DNA from: Allorhizobium sonneratiae
Lineage (GTDB): Bacteria; Pseudomonadota; Alphaproteobacteria; Rhizobiales; Rhizobiaceae
Length of the DNA stretch: 64,000 nt
Assembly (NCBI RefSeq): GCF_023700755.1
Contig: NZ_JAMKOJ010000008.1
Span: 111,226-175,225 of the forward strand
Reading direction: 5' to 3'
The position numbers were made by a program, and so were the translations under genes. The notes beneath the pieces are model-generated. The model saw only the letters and a program-made list of their open reading frames with translations, was not told the DNA's origin and did no database searches. Every line of letters starts with the position of its first letter. The first letter of the stretch is position 1. This document shows positions 52,854 to 62,738 of this stretch, piece by piece.

Positions 52854-54008
52854 TCAGGGCTTGGACGGCGGTTCCATATCGCCAAAGATCCGGGCAATTT
52901 CATCCTGTAGATCGCTTTCGCCACCGCCGGACACGCTTGGCTCACGCACCTGCACAGGGCGAGCGGCAGTCTGTGCAGGCTCAAGCGGCGGCAGGCTTCT
53001 GGCAACAGGTGGTGCGACGGTCGGGCGCGATACCGGCTTCACCAGGTCCTCATTGTCGAGGATTTTTTCGAAATCGCTTTTCAGACTGTCCAGTTCCGGC
53101 TCAGAACGCGGCTGGTTCGTCGCTGGAGCCGGTTCAGACGGGATTTCTGGGGCGGGATCTTCTGCCCTGCGGATAAAACGCTCAGGCGGAAACGGCTGCG
53201 AGCGCATATGCGCCGGTCCCGGAGCAGATGGTTGTGTCTGTGTCTCAGTCTGTGCCGGCGGTTGGGCCAGAACCCGCTCGCGCGCAGCATCGAACACAAG
53301 CGCTGCTTCCTGCGCGGCAATCGCTGGTTTCCTCTCCTCATCGATGGAGGGGGTCGGTGCAGGTTTTGGCGCAGTCACAGGGGCTTCGGTGACGGGTGGG
53401 GATTTTACCGGTGTCGGTCTCTGCTCGGCAACAGGGCGAGGAGCAGGCTGGGGCTGGCGCAGCGGCAAGGCACCTTCAGCAGGGGCTGTCGCGGGCGCAG
53501 CACGCATTTTTGCCGTGGGCATCTCCGGATTTTGATGTCTGACCTGCGGTCTGGCCGGTTGGCCTGTCTTGATCTCGGCTGCTGGCCTCGGCGTTTCGGT
53601 TTCGCTGGTGGCCGGGGCAAGGCTTGCCTGCTTTCCACGGCTTGCAAGGGCAGACTCCTGCCGTTCTTCGCCAGCGGCAAGGGAGGGGTGTGCTGCAAGC
53701 TCACCGGATAGCCAGGCTTTCGGCTCGCCAATTCCGCTTTCGACGACAACATCGGTTGGCCCGCCAATGAGGATCAGATGCTCGATATTGTCGCGTCGCA
53801 CCAGAACCAGACGGCGTCGCGCATCGACCGCAGCGGCGTCAAGCACCTGAAGCCGTGGCTGACGGTTGCGTCCGCCGCGCACGAAGGGAGACGGAGCCCG
53901 GTGGCGGATGAGCCACAGAACGACGACAAGAACGATCAGCGCAAGAAAAACGCCACCAACGGCTATGATGAGGCGTTCGCCATAGGCGTTCAGAATATCG
54001 TCCATCAT
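52854..54008 (-). CDS. FliO-like membrane protein with long disordered tail
   Basis: A 384-residue protein. One N-terminal transmembrane helix (about residues 13-35, LIIAVGGVFLALIVLVVVLW) is followed by a short FliO-like beta domain: RLQVLDAAAVDARRRLVLVRRDNIEHLILIGG. The remaining ~290 residues are Pro/Ala/Glu-rich and probably disordered, ending in an acidic LQDEIARIFGDME. FliO helps assemble the flagellar export gate, but no flagellar gene is nearby, so this is only a fold-level call. AGGAGG precedes the start. It diverges from cckA. Confidence 0.75.
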   Translation of the reverse strand: MMDDILNAYGERLIIAVGGVFLALIVLVVVLWLIRHRAPSPFVRGGRNRQPRLQVLDAAAVDARRRLVLVRRDNIEHLILIGGPTDVVVESGIGEPKAWLSGELAAHPSLAAGEERQESALASRGKQASLAPATSETETPRPAAEIKTGQPARPQVRHQNPEMPTAKMRAAPATAPAEGALPLRQPQPAPRPVAEQRPTPVKSPPVTEAPVTAPKPAPTPSIDEERKPAIAAQEAALVFDAARERVLAQPPAQTETQTQPSAPGPAHMRSQPFPPERFIRRAEDPAPEIPSEPAPATNQPRSEPELDSLKSDFEKILDNEDLVKPVSRPTVAPPVARSLPPLEPAQTAARPVQVREPSVSGGGESDLQDEIARIFGDMEPPSKP

Positions 54009-54319
54009 GGTCGCGTTATCCCTCCTGTCGTGCGGGCATGATAAAATCAGGAACCGATATGGCGGCCTCTTTACGGCCTCAATCGATCCGGTCTGGCGAT
54101 CGCATTCCGGCTCGTTTCAGTGTCACGCTTTCGCCGGTCTGTCCAGAATGCCAGCTGCTTCTGAATTAAGAATAGGGCAAACCTGTGAGTTTGTAAGGGG
54201 AAGTTTTCCAAAGGTGCCCCTGTGAGCCTTTTGGCTGACGCAACAACAAGGTAAAGATTGTACAAATTGCGATTCCGCCCTTAAGGTCCGGGCGGTATTT
54301 AAAGCCGGAAGAGGGGCGC
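54009..54319. other. Divergent promoter region of the FliO-like gene and cckA
   Basis: 311 bases between two outward-facing genes. I could not identify a CtrA site or other operator by eye with confidence. Confidence 0.5.
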
Positions 54320-56929
54320 ATGACGAATAAGCCGCATCACGACGACAGCCAGGGGCCGCTCGTCGATCGCAGGCCCCATGGGGGCGCGGCGCTCAGAATC
54401 GTTATCATGGGGCTTGCCCTGCTCGGGGCGGCGGCTGCCTTCGTGGTGTTCAGGGATCAGCTCGACAATCAGATCGTGCTCGGCGTGCTTGGTGTTCTTG
54501 CCATTGTCGGCATTTTCTTTCTCGTCTCGGCGATTATCGGCTTCATCGAAGTCATGCCGCAGACGCCGTCGGACGGTCTGGGCCGCGCCTTTCTCGACAG
54601 TCTGAATGAAGGAACGCTGATCACCGATCCGCGCGGACACATTATTTATGCCAACGCCGCTTATGGCCGCATGACCGGCGCGCGGCGCGCCACGGAGGTG
54701 CAGACGCTCGAAGCGCTTTTGTCACGCCACCGCGAGGCGGGCGAGGCGCTTTACCGGCTGATCAACGGTCTGAGACAGGACCGGGACGGCTATGAGGAAT
54801 TCCGGCTGCTGAAACCGCTGGGCCCGCTTTCTGAAAACGGCTCAGGTGCGCATTGGTATCGGCTCAGGGCCAGACGGCTGGTCAGCTCCGGCGGTCATGG
54901 CGGCCTGCAGATCTGGCAGATTGCCGATATCACCGCAGAGCGGGACGATCAGGAGCGATTTTTCAAAGAATTGCAGAACGCCATCGATTATCTCGATCAT
55001 GCGCCGGCGGGCTTTTTCTCCGCTGGCCGCAAGGGGGAAATCTTCTATCTCAATGCGACTCTGGCCGAATGGCTTGCCATTGATCTGACGCAGTTTTCTC
55101 CCGGTGCAATGTTCCTCAAGGATATTGTCGCGGGCGAGGGCATGGCGCTGATCCAGTCGGTGCAGGCCGAACCGGGCCTCACGCGCACGGCAACGCTTGA
55201 TCTTGATCTGCGCCGGGCTGATGGCCGCAGTTTTCCGGCCCGTCTCGTGCATAGGGTGCGCTCGGCCCGTGACGGAGCGCCGGGTGAAAGCCGCACCATC
55301 GTGCTGGCGAGGCTCGAAAGTGGCGGTGATGAGCGCTCCGACAGTTCCGCTTCGATGCGCTTTACCCGGTTCTTCAACAATACGCCGATGGCGATTGCCT
55401 CGGTGGATGGCGAAGGCCGCATTCTGCGCACCAATGCGCCGTTCATGAAGTTTTTTGCCGATGTGGTCTCGCGCGATGATATTGACCGCAAGGTCAAGCT
55501 GGAGCGGGTGCTGCATGAAAACGAGCGTCCGCGCTTTCAGGAAGCACTGGCGGCCGCGCGCGACCGGCAGGTGGATATCGCGCCGATGGAATCGCGCCAC
55601 CCCTATGATGACAGCCGCCACTTCCGTTATTACGTCAATGCGGTGATCGATCAGAGCGATGAAGCGCCGGAAGAGGCGGCCATTGTCTATGCTGTCGATG
55701 TGACCGATCAGAAGGCGCTTGAAACCCAGATGGCCCAGACGCAGAAGATGAATGCGGTTGGCACGCTGGCGGGCGGTATCGCCCATGACTTCAACAATGT
55801 GCTGACGGCCATTCTTCTCTCCTCCGACCATCTTCTCTTGCAGGCGCGTCCTTCCGATCCGAGTTTTGCCGATCTGATGGAAATCAAGCGCAATGCCAAC
55901 CGCGCCGCCGTTCTGGTGCGGCAATTGCTGGCCTTCTCACGTAAGCAGACCATGCGGCCTTCTATTCTGAACCTGACGGACGTGATCGGCGATCTGCGGA
56001 TGCTGGTCGATCGGTTGATTTCCGGCACCAATATCAAGCTGACCGTCGATTATGGCCGCGATCTCTGGCCGGTGAAGGCGGACCTGTCGCAATTCGAGCA
56101 GGTGCTGATCAATCTCTGCGTCAATGCCCGCGATGCCATGCCGGATGGTGGACGCATCACCATCAGCACCCGCAATATCAGCGGAGCGGAAGCCGCCGCC
56201 TTCAACTATCGCGGCCTGCCGCATGAGGATTTCGTGTTGGTCGAGGTGTCGGATACGGGTACAGGGATTGCGCCGGAAATCATCGACAAGATTTTCGAAC
56301 CCTTCTTCACGACGAAGGATGTTGGCAAGGGAACGGGGCTTGGTCTGGCCATGGTCTATGGCATCATCAAGCAGTCGGGCGGCTATATCTATCTGGAATC
56401 GGAAGTGGGCGAGGGCACCAGTTTCCGCGTCTTCCTGCCGCGCCATGTGGTGGAAAGCGTTGCCATCCAGGACCCGGCTCAGGCTGGAGCCGAGCGGGCA
56501 AATGCCGTTGTCGCCGACGGACAGGGCCAGTCACCGACCGAGCCGGAAGATCTGACCGGCAAATCAGCCGTCGTTCTGCTGGTCGAAGATGAGGACGCCG
56601 TGCGCCGCGGCGGCAAGCGGATGCTCGAAACCCGCGGTTATACGGTCTATGAAGCGGGGTCCGGTGTTGAGGCGCTGGATATTATGGAAGAGTTGAAGGG
56701 GGCGGTCGATATCGTCGTCTCGGACGTTGTCATGCCGGAAATGGATGGACCTTCCCTGCTCAAGGAATTGCGCAAGACCTATCCAGACCTCAAATTCATC
56801 TTTGTCTCCGGCTATGCTGAGGATGCCTTTGCCCGCAACCTGCCAGCCGACGCCAAATTCGGCTTTCTGCCCAAGCCCTTCTCGCTCAAGCAGCTTGCGA
56901 TCGCGGTGCGTGAAATGCTCGATGCGTAA
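54320..56929 (+). CDS. cckA: Cell-cycle hybrid histidine kinase CckA
   Basis: An 869-residue membrane hybrid kinase/phosphatase that feeds phosphate through ChpT to CtrA and controls the alphaproteobacterial cell cycle. Two transmembrane helices (about residues 24-44 and 52-72) are followed by two PAS regions, a HisKA domain with the phospho-His H489 in [15 protein letters not shown], the ATP-binding domain ([34 protein letters not shown]) and a receiver domain with Asp802 in [10 protein letters not shown]. All catalytic residues are kept. GAGGGG precedes the ATG by 4 bases. Confidence 0.94.
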   Translation: MTNKPHHDDSQGPLVDRRPHGGAALRIVIMGLALLGAAAAFVVFRDQLDNQIVLGVLGVLAIVGIFFLVSAIIGFIEVMPQTPSDGLGRAFLDSLNEGTLITDPRGHIIYANAAYGRMTGARRATEVQTLEALLSRHREAGEALYRLINGLRQDRDGYEEFRLLKPLGPLSENGSGAHWYRLRARRLVSSGGHGGLQIWQIADITAERDDQERFFKELQNAIDYLDHAPAGFFSAGRKGEIFYLNATLAEWLAIDLTQFSPGAMFLKDIVAGEGMALIQSVQAEPGLTRTATLDLDLRRADGRSFPARLVHRVRSARDGAPGESRTIVLARLESGGDERSDSSASMRFTRFFNNTPMAIASVDGEGRILRTNAPFMKFFADVVSRDDIDRKVKLERVLHENERPRFQEALAAARDRQVDIAPMESRHPYDDSRHFRYYVNAVIDQSDEAPEEAAIVYAVDVTDQKALETQMAQTQKMNAVGTLAGGIAHDFNNVLTAILLSSDHLLLQARPSDPSFADLMEIKRNANRAAVLVRQLLAFSRKQTMRPSILNLTDVIGDLRMLVDRLISGTNIKLTVDYGRDLWPVKADLSQFEQVLINLCVNARDAMPDGGRITISTRNISGAEAAAFNYRGLPHEDFVLVEVSDTGTGIAPEIIDKIFEPFFTTKDVGKGTGLGLAMVYGIIKQSGGYIYLESEVGEGTSFRVFLPRHVVESVAIQDPAQAGAERANAVVADGQGQSPTEPEDLTGKSAVVLLVEDEDAVRRGGKRMLETRGYTVYEAGSGVEALDIMEELKGAVDIVVSDVVMPEMDGPSLLKELRKTYPDLKFIFVSGYAEDAFARNLPADAKFGFLPKPFSLKQLAIAVREMLDA

Positions 56930-56955
56930 AGCCTTTTCCAGTTCTGTCAAATACG

Positions 56956-57927
56956 GTGACCTCAGTGCATAAAGTTATTTTCGATACCGATCCCGGCGTG
57001 GACGACGCCATGGCGCTCCTGTTCCTGCACCACCACCCAGACATCGATCTTTTGGGCGTGACGACGGTTTTCGGCAATGGAACCATCGAAACCACCACAC
57101 GCAACGCCTTGTTTTTGAAACGTGAATGGAAGATCGATGCGCCGGTAGCGAGGGGTGCGGGGGAAACCTTCATTCCGCATCGCGTCTTTCATGCGCCTCC
57201 CACCTGGATTCACGGCGATGATGCGCTCGGCAATATCGGGGTGCCGGATATGGTCGAGGATGTACCTCTTGATCCACGGCCTGCGGCGCGTTTTATCATC
57301 GATACCGTGCGGGACAATCCGGGCGAGGTGACGATTGTCGCGGTCGGCCGCATGACCAATCTCGCCAATGCGCTGAAGGAGGATCCCGGTATCGTACCGC
57401 TTGTCCGTCAGATTGTCATCATGGGTGGCGCTTTCGATGTGAATGGCAATGTCACGCCGGCGGCGGAGGCCAATATTCATGGCGATCCGGAAGCCGCCGA
57501 TCTGGTATTTACCGCCGACTGGCCGGTGGTTGCCATCGGTCTCGATGTGACCTTGAAAACGGTCATGACGCGTCAGGCCCTTGCCGATATTCGCGATGCA
57601 GCGGGAAAACGCGCCGAACTTCTCTTCGACCTGTCACAGTTCTATATCAAATTTTATGAAGGCCAGGTGCCGGATGGCATGGTCGTGCATGACAGCTGCG
57701 CCTGCGCCTATGTGGTGGCGCCAGAGCTTTTCACGCTGCGCAGCGGGGCGGTGCGGGTGGTCTGCGGCGGTATCGCCGATGGTCAGACCATCCAGAAGCC
57801 CGACGGGAAAGGTTTCGGCCCGAGCGACTGGGACAATCTGCCGTCAAAACAGGTGGCAACCGACATTGATTCCCCCAAGCTTCTCAAGCTGATTCACGAC
57901 ACCATAACCTCGGTGCGCGAGGGATAA
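56956..57927 (+). CDS. Inosine/uridine-preferring nucleoside hydrolase
   Basis: A 323-residue enzyme that splits ribonucleosides into base and ribose. The calcium-binding motif DTDPGVDDAMA is at the N-terminus and family segments VAVGRMTNLANALKEDP, MGGAF and HDSCACAYV follow. The start is GTG at 56956 or 56965, both with weak ribosome sites, so it may depend on readthrough from cckA, which ends 26 bases upstream. Its stop codon TAA is the first three bases of the repeat at 57925-58030. Confidence 0.92.
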   Translation: MTSVHKVIFDTDPGVDDAMALLFLHHHPDIDLLGVTTVFGNGTIETTTRNALFLKREWKIDAPVARGAGETFIPHRVFHAPPTWIHGDDALGNIGVPDMVEDVPLDPRPAARFIIDTVRDNPGEVTIVAVGRMTNLANALKEDPGIVPLVRQIVIMGGAFDVNGNVTPAAEANIHGDPEAADLVFTADWPVVAIGLDVTLKTVMTRQALADIRDAAGKRAELLFDLSQFYIKFYEGQVPDGMVVHDSCACAYVVAPELFTLRSGAVRVVCGGIADGQTIQKPDGKGFGPSDWDNLPSKQVATDIDSPKLLKLIHDTITSVREG

Positions 57928-58030
57928 AGCATGTCGCGTTTTATTGTCCTCAATAAAACGACACAGGACATGCGACAAAACAAAGACTTAAAGCACCTTG
58001 TCTGAGGCTGATAAGCCGCAACGTGCTTTA
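57925..58030. repeat. 106-bp intergenic palindromic repeat, copy B
   Basis: Same length and orientation as 4350-4455. First hairpin CGTTTTATT / AATAAAACG, where copy A has CGTTTCATT / AATGAAACG. The second hairpin is slightly degraded here (CACCTTGT in the left arm). It begins at the stop codon of the nucleoside hydrolase. Confidence 0.9.
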
Positions 58031-58201
58031 AGGATCGGGCGAAAGCCGCTGATCGTTTTTTCCCGACGCTCGTGTCTCATAGCTTTGGATAAGCAGGCTT
58101 AGACGCCATGGAAATGCATGGCCTCACAGTTGTGTCATCTTCCTGAAACACGAGTCTGGTTTGTGAGCTTTATGGATCAAGAGCGCAGAAGGAACATTTG
58201 C

Positions 58202-59071
58202 GTGAGCGACGACCCTGAAGCACGCAAGGTGCGGACCCTTTTCATCTCGGATGTGCATCTTGGCTCGAAAGCCTCCAAAACAGATTTTCTGTTGGATTTT
58301 TTGCGCTGTTATGATGCCGAAACCATTATTCTCGTTGGCGATATTGTAGACGGCTGGCGGCTGAAACGCAGCTGGTATTGGCCGCAAGGCTGTAATGACG
58401 TGGTGCAGAAACTGTTGCGCAAAGCACGCAAGGGCGCACGCATCGTCTATATTCCCGGCAATCATGACGAATTCCTGCGCGCGTTTCCGGGAACCCATTT
58501 CGGCGGCATCGAAGTGCTTGACCGCATGGTGCATGAAACGGCCGATGGCAAACGCTATCTCATCCTGCATGGCGACCAGTTCGACGTCGTTGTGCGCAAT
58601 GCCCGTCTGCTCGCCTATCTCGGCGATTGGGCCTATGATATGGCGATCGCCATCAATGTTGTCCTGTCTATGGTCCGCCGCAAGCTCGGTATGCCTTACT
58701 GGTCGTTTTCGGCCTGGGCCAAGCTGCAGGTCAAACATGCCGTGAACTTCATCGGCGAGTTTCAGAAGGTCGTGGCCGAGGAAGCGCGCCGCAATGAGGT
58801 GGATGGCGTGATCTGCGGACACATTCATCACGCAGTGATGGAAACCGTTGAAGGCATTCATTACATCAATACCGGCGATTGGGTGGAAAGCTGCACCGCC
58901 GTGATTGAGGATATTGACGGACGCTTCGAGTTGATCGAGTGGGGCAAGCGTTATGCTGACATGCCGCAACCCCGGCTGATCGGCCCGGTGGAGCCGGTGC
59001 GCATTCCGCGCCAGGTGGACATGCCGACCGCGCTTGACGGTCTTTCTGTTGCTGAACGCACGCCTGCCTGA
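58202..59071 (+). CDS. LpxH-like UDP-2,3-diacylglucosamine diphosphatase family protein
   Basis: A 289-residue calcineurin-type metallophosphoesterase (COG2908). Metal motifs: ISDVHLGSKA, LVGDIVDGWRL, IPGNHDEFLR, LHGDQFD and GHIHHAVME. The start is GTG at 58202, with AAGGA 8 bases before it; an upstream ATG at 58118 gives an unlikely extension. LpxH removes UMP in lipid A synthesis, but most rhizobia use LpxI for that step, so this homologue may act elsewhere. Cytoplasmic or membrane-peripheral. Confidence 0.82.
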   Translation: MSDDPEARKVRTLFISDVHLGSKASKTDFLLDFLRCYDAETIILVGDIVDGWRLKRSWYWPQGCNDVVQKLLRKARKGARIVYIPGNHDEFLRAFPGTHFGGIEVLDRMVHETADGKRYLILHGDQFDVVVRNARLLAYLGDWAYDMAIAINVVLSMVRRKLGMPYWSFSAWAKLQVKHAVNFIGEFQKVVAEEARRNEVDGVICGHIHHAVMETVEGIHYINTGDWVESCTAVIEDIDGRFELIEWGKRYADMPQPRLIGPVEPVRIPRQVDMPTALDGLSVAERTPA

Positions 59072-59379
59072 AAGCAAGCAGGCCAGTGTGGGTGTGCCCA
59101 ATTTTTTGATAATCGTCATAAAATGTATGAAGCGTTTTAGCGTTTAAAAAAACGCTGAGACGCTCAAGACGGGTATTCAGCTATTTTCAATACCCTTGGT
59201 CGATTGTATTGTTGCATAAATATCAACTCTACACCCACGAAAGTGTTGAGAAAGGGTGAATCGACACTTTTTCTTATCGCAATTGGTGGATTTGTCGTTT
59301 GGCAGGAGTATAGTCGCGCATCGGTCGGGCGACAGAAGGCCCGCTTCTAAAGGATGATCCTGTTGAAAGTCTGCGGGTT
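59072..59379. other. Intergenic region with several hairpins before the Mla operon
   Basis: 308 bases. Hairpins: 59139-59156 (AGCGTTT / AAACGCT), 59171-59195 (GGGTATT / AATACCC) and 59240-59270 (AAAGTGT / ACACTTT followed by TTCTT, possibly a terminator). A short leader frame ATG at 59354 to TGA at 59383 follows an AAAGGA site and overlaps the TTG start of the Mla permease gene. Confidence 0.5.
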
Positions 59380-60525
59380 TTGAGTGCCGAACAGATGACG
59401 AGCGCAACGGTTGATATGGAAGACCTCACGGACGGTGAGGGCAAGCGCCTGCGCATGAGCGGACAATGGCGTAACACGAGTATCGATATCGTCGTCAAGC
59501 ATCTCAAGGACTTGAAGCCGTTGCTTGGCCATCGTGTCGAGATCGATATTTCCGGAATCAGCAGTCTCGATACCTCTGGCGCGTGGTTGATCCGGCGCAT
59601 TGAGCTTGCGATCGCCAAAGAGGGGGAGGCCAGGATCGTCGGCGGCAGTGATGTGATGCGAGAACTGATTGCCGCCCTGCCGGAACAGCCGCCACTGCCC
59701 GAAAAAAAGCCGGACAACACGCCATTCTATCAGCGTCTTCTGGTGCCTGTGGGGCGCTTCACCGTCAGCGTCTGGGAAGACATGGTGGCGATGACCTATG
59801 TGCTAGGTTCGGCGGTGAGGGGTGCGCAGTCCAAGGAAAAGCGCAGCCGTCACACCTCCATTCCCGCCATTGTCAACCAGATTGACCACATGGGGGTGGG
59901 GGCCGTTCCGATCATCTTGCTGATGTCCTTCCTGATCGGGGCGATCATTGCCCAGCAGGGCGCGTTTCAGTTGCGCTATTTCGGCGCGGAGGTTTTTGTC
60001 GTCGATCTGGTCGGCATTCTGCAATTGCGCGAAATTGGCGTTTTGCTCACCGCCATCATGATCGCCGGTCGATCGGGCAGCGCTATCACTGCCGAAATCG
60101 GTTCGATGAAGATGCGTGAGGAAGTCGATGCGCTGAAAGTCATCGGGCTCAATCCCATCGGTGTTCTGGTTCTGCCGCGGCTTATTGCCTTGATCATTTC
60201 GCTGCCGCTCCTGACAGTCATTGCCAATTTTGCCGCGCTCTTCGGTGCGGCGATCGTGTCCTGGGCCTATTCGGGCATTACGTTTGAGGTCTTCATCTCA
60301 CGTCTGCACGAAGCCATCGATTATGGCACGCTGGCTGCCGGTCTGATCAAAGCGCCATTCATGGCGGTGGTGATTGGTATCGTGGCGGCGGTCGAAGGAA
60401 TGAAGGTCGGCGGCAGCGCCGAGTCGCTCGGCAATCACGTGACGATTTCCGTCGTCAAATCCATCTTCGTTGTTATCCTCATGGACGGGCTGTTTGCCAT
60501 GTTCTATGCCGCAATCAATTTTTAG
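59380..60525 (+). CDS. mlaE: STAS-domain MlaE-type lipid ABC permease
   Basis: A 381-residue inner-membrane permease of the Mla/MCE phospholipid transport system. Unlike the E. coli form (about 260), it carries an N-terminal STAS domain (about residues 15-110: EIDISGISSLDTSGAWLI) fused to the MlaE domain (GVGAVPIILLMSFLIGAIIA, ITAEIGSMKMREEVDALKVIG). In E. coli the STAS protein MlaB is separate. The start is TTG at 59380 or ATG at 59395. Followed by mlaF, mlaD and the lipoprotein. Confidence 0.9.
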   Translation: MSAEQMTSATVDMEDLTDGEGKRLRMSGQWRNTSIDIVVKHLKDLKPLLGHRVEIDISGISSLDTSGAWLIRRIELAIAKEGEARIVGGSDVMRELIAALPEQPPLPEKKPDNTPFYQRLLVPVGRFTVSVWEDMVAMTYVLGSAVRGAQSKEKRSRHTSIPAIVNQIDHMGVGAVPIILLMSFLIGAIIAQQGAFQLRYFGAEVFVVDLVGILQLREIGVLLTAIMIAGRSGSAITAEIGSMKMREEVDALKVIGLNPIGVLVLPRLIALIISLPLLTVIANFAALFGAAIVSWAYSGITFEVFISRLHEAIDYGTLAAGLIKAPFMAVVIGIVAAVEGMKVGGSAESLGNHVTISVVKSIFVVILMDGLFAMFYAAINF

Positions 60526-60535
60526 GAGTGCGGCA

Positions 60536-61360
60536 GTGGAGCAGCAAAGCTTGACACAGCAGAAGAAAACGGGAGAGCGTGAAAGCGTGTTGTCGGTGCG
60601 CGGCCTGACGGTCGGCTTTGGCGATAAGCTGGTGCTTGATCATCTCGATCTCGATGTCTGGCGCGGCGAGATTCTCGGCTTTATCGGGCCATCCGGGGCT
60701 GGCAAGTCCGTTCTGATGCGGACTGTGCTTGGGCTTCTACCGCGACGCAGTGGCAAGATCAGCATTCTTGGCGTTGATTATGATTCGGCCGGTTCGGATG
60801 AAAAGAACCGTCTCGACAGCCGCCTTGGCGTCTTGTTTCAGCAGGGAGCCCTGTTTTCCTCACTGACCGTCAAGGAAAACATCCAGTTGCCGATGCGCGA
60901 ATATCTGAAGTTGCCGCAATGGCTTATGGACGAGCTTGCTTATCTGAAAATTGAAATGGTCGGTCTTGCTGCCGATGCCGGCGACAAATATCCGTCGGAA
61001 CTATCAGGCGGCATGATCAAGCGTGCCGGTCTGGCGCGAGCTTTGGCGCTTGATCCCGATCTCGTTTTTCTCGATGAGCCGACCTCCGGTCTCGATCCAA
61101 TCGGCGCGGCAGAGTTTGACGAACTGATCGCAAGACTGCGCGACACGCTCGGCCTGACGGTCTATATGGTCACCCACGATCTCGACAGTCTGTTTTCCGT
61201 CTGCGACCGTATTGCGGTGCTGGGTGAGAAGCGGGTGATGGTGGACGGAACCCTGAAAGACATGCTGGCCTGCGATGAGGAATGGGTCAAGACCTATTTC
61301 CGCGGTAAGCGGGCGCGCAATATTCCCAAACAACAAGCCCTTGGCGCTGGGCAAGAGTGA
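60536..61360 (+). CDS. mlaF: Mla-type lipid ABC transporter ATPase
   Basis: A 274-residue ATPase. Walker A GPSGAGKS, Q-loop LFQQGALFSSLTV, ABC signature LSGGMIKRAGLARAL, Walker B LVFLDEPTSGLDP, and the His switch VTHDLDS. GTG at 60536 is used (GGAG 6 bases before). It lies 10 bases after mlaE. Confidence 0.94.
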   Translation: MEQQSLTQQKKTGERESVLSVRGLTVGFGDKLVLDHLDLDVWRGEILGFIGPSGAGKSVLMRTVLGLLPRRSGKISILGVDYDSAGSDEKNRLDSRLGVLFQQGALFSSLTVKENIQLPMREYLKLPQWLMDELAYLKIEMVGLAADAGDKYPSELSGGMIKRAGLARALALDPDLVFLDEPTSGLDPIGAAEFDELIARLRDTLGLTVYMVTHDLDSLFSVCDRIAVLGEKRVMVDGTLKDMLACDEEWVKTYFRGKRARNIPKQQALGAGQE

Positions 61361-61370
61361 ACGAGGCACC

Positions 61371-62738
61371 ATGGAAACCAAAGCGAACTACTCTCTGGTC
61401 GGCTTCTTCACGGTGCTCGTGGTGCTGGCCGCCTTCGGTTTTATCTACTGGATGGCGGAATATGGCCGCGGCGGCCCAACCTTGCCATTGCTCATCCGCA
61501 TCCCCGGCTCAGCCAACGGGTTGAGTGTCGGCTCGCCCGTTCGCTTTAACGGTATTCAGGTGGGATCGGTCACCGGGCTCAGCATTGACCGGGACGATCC
61601 GGCTTTTTCGCTCGCCCAGACCCAGGTGCAGGAGGATGCGCCGATCCGCTCCAACACCAAGGCAGTGCTGGAAATCCAGGGCTTGACCGGCTCGGCCTAT
61701 GTAGAACTGTCGGGTGGTGCCGGTGGTGAGGATCTGTTCAAGCTGGCTGAGAAGAATGGCAAGCGCGCCGTGTTGATGGCGGATCAGTCCAGTGTCACCA
61801 ATCTTTTGGCGACAGCCGACAAGATCATGCAGAAGGCTGATGACACCATTTCGCAAATCCAGGTCTTTGTGCAGGATTCGCGTCAGCCCCTGACCAATAC
61901 GGTGAAAAATGCCGAAACCTTTTCCAAGGCGCTGGCCGACAATGCCCAGGGCATCGATACCTTTCTCAAGAGTGTAAGTGCGCTGTCGGATACGATCAAG
62001 GGTGTGTCTGCGCGGTTGAATGCAACCTTGTCCGCAGCCGAAGATTTGCTGAAAGCCGTGGACAAGAAGAAGGTCGATCAGATTCTGGCCAATACCCAGA
62101 CCCTTACGCGCAATGTGGCAGAGGCATCGGGCAAAATTGGCACGGCGGTGGACAATATTTCCACCACGGCAAAAACCTTCAACGATTTCGGTCTGAAGGC
62201 TGACGGCACGCTGGACCGGGTCGACAAGCTGGTGGCCGCCATCGACAGCCAGAAGATTTCCGGCATTGTCGATAATGTTTCTGTCGCCACAGCGCAGGCC
62301 CGTCAGGCCATGGCTGATATTCAGTCGGTCAGCAGTGATGTGAAAAACCGCAAACAGGATATCGATCAGGCGATCAGCGATTTCACCCAGATGGCCAACC
62401 GGCTCAACAATGCCTCGACCCGAGTGGACGGCATTCTGGCCAAGGTCGATAAGCTGCTTGGTTCCGATGATACCAATTCGCTGTCGGCGCAGGCCCGCGC
62501 CACCTTGCAGTCGATCAAGGACGTTGCCGACAACCTGAATAAGGAAATCGGGCCGATTGCCGATAATCTGAAGAAGTTTTCGTCATCCGGTCTTGGCGAT
62601 GTGACGACTTTGGTCAACGAAACCCGTCAGACGGTGCGCAATCTCGACGACACGATCACCAATCTCAATCGTGATCCGCAACGGCTTATTTTCGGCGGCG
62701 ACAATGTCAAGCAGTATGATGGGCGGATGCGTCGATGA
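61371..62738 (+). CDS. mlaD: MCE-domain lipid transport protein
   Basis: A 455-residue protein: an N-terminal membrane anchor (NYSLVGFFTVLVVLAAFGFIY), one MCE domain (about residues 38-120, ANGLSVGSPVRFNGIQVGSV, GLTGSAYVELSGG) and a long helical region (about residues 150-440) typical of the longer MCE proteins that can form a hexameric tube across the periplasm. E. coli MlaD is about 183 residues, so this is the long, rhizobial type. Its stop overlaps the next start. Confidence 0.92.
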   Translation: METKANYSLVGFFTVLVVLAAFGFIYWMAEYGRGGPTLPLLIRIPGSANGLSVGSPVRFNGIQVGSVTGLSIDRDDPAFSLAQTQVQEDAPIRSNTKAVLEIQGLTGSAYVELSGGAGGEDLFKLAEKNGKRAVLMADQSSVTNLLATADKIMQKADDTISQIQVFVQDSRQPLTNTVKNAETFSKALADNAQGIDTFLKSVSALSDTIKGVSARLNATLSAAEDLLKAVDKKKVDQILANTQTLTRNVAEASGKIGTAVDNISTTAKTFNDFGLKADGTLDRVDKLVAAIDSQKISGIVDNVSVATAQARQAMADIQSVSSDVKNRKQDIDQAISDFTQMANRLNNASTRVDGILAKVDKLLGSDDTNSLSAQARATLQSIKDVADNLNKEIGPIADNLKKFSSSGLGDVTTLVNETRQTVRNLDDTITNLNRDPQRLIFGGDNVKQYDGRMRR

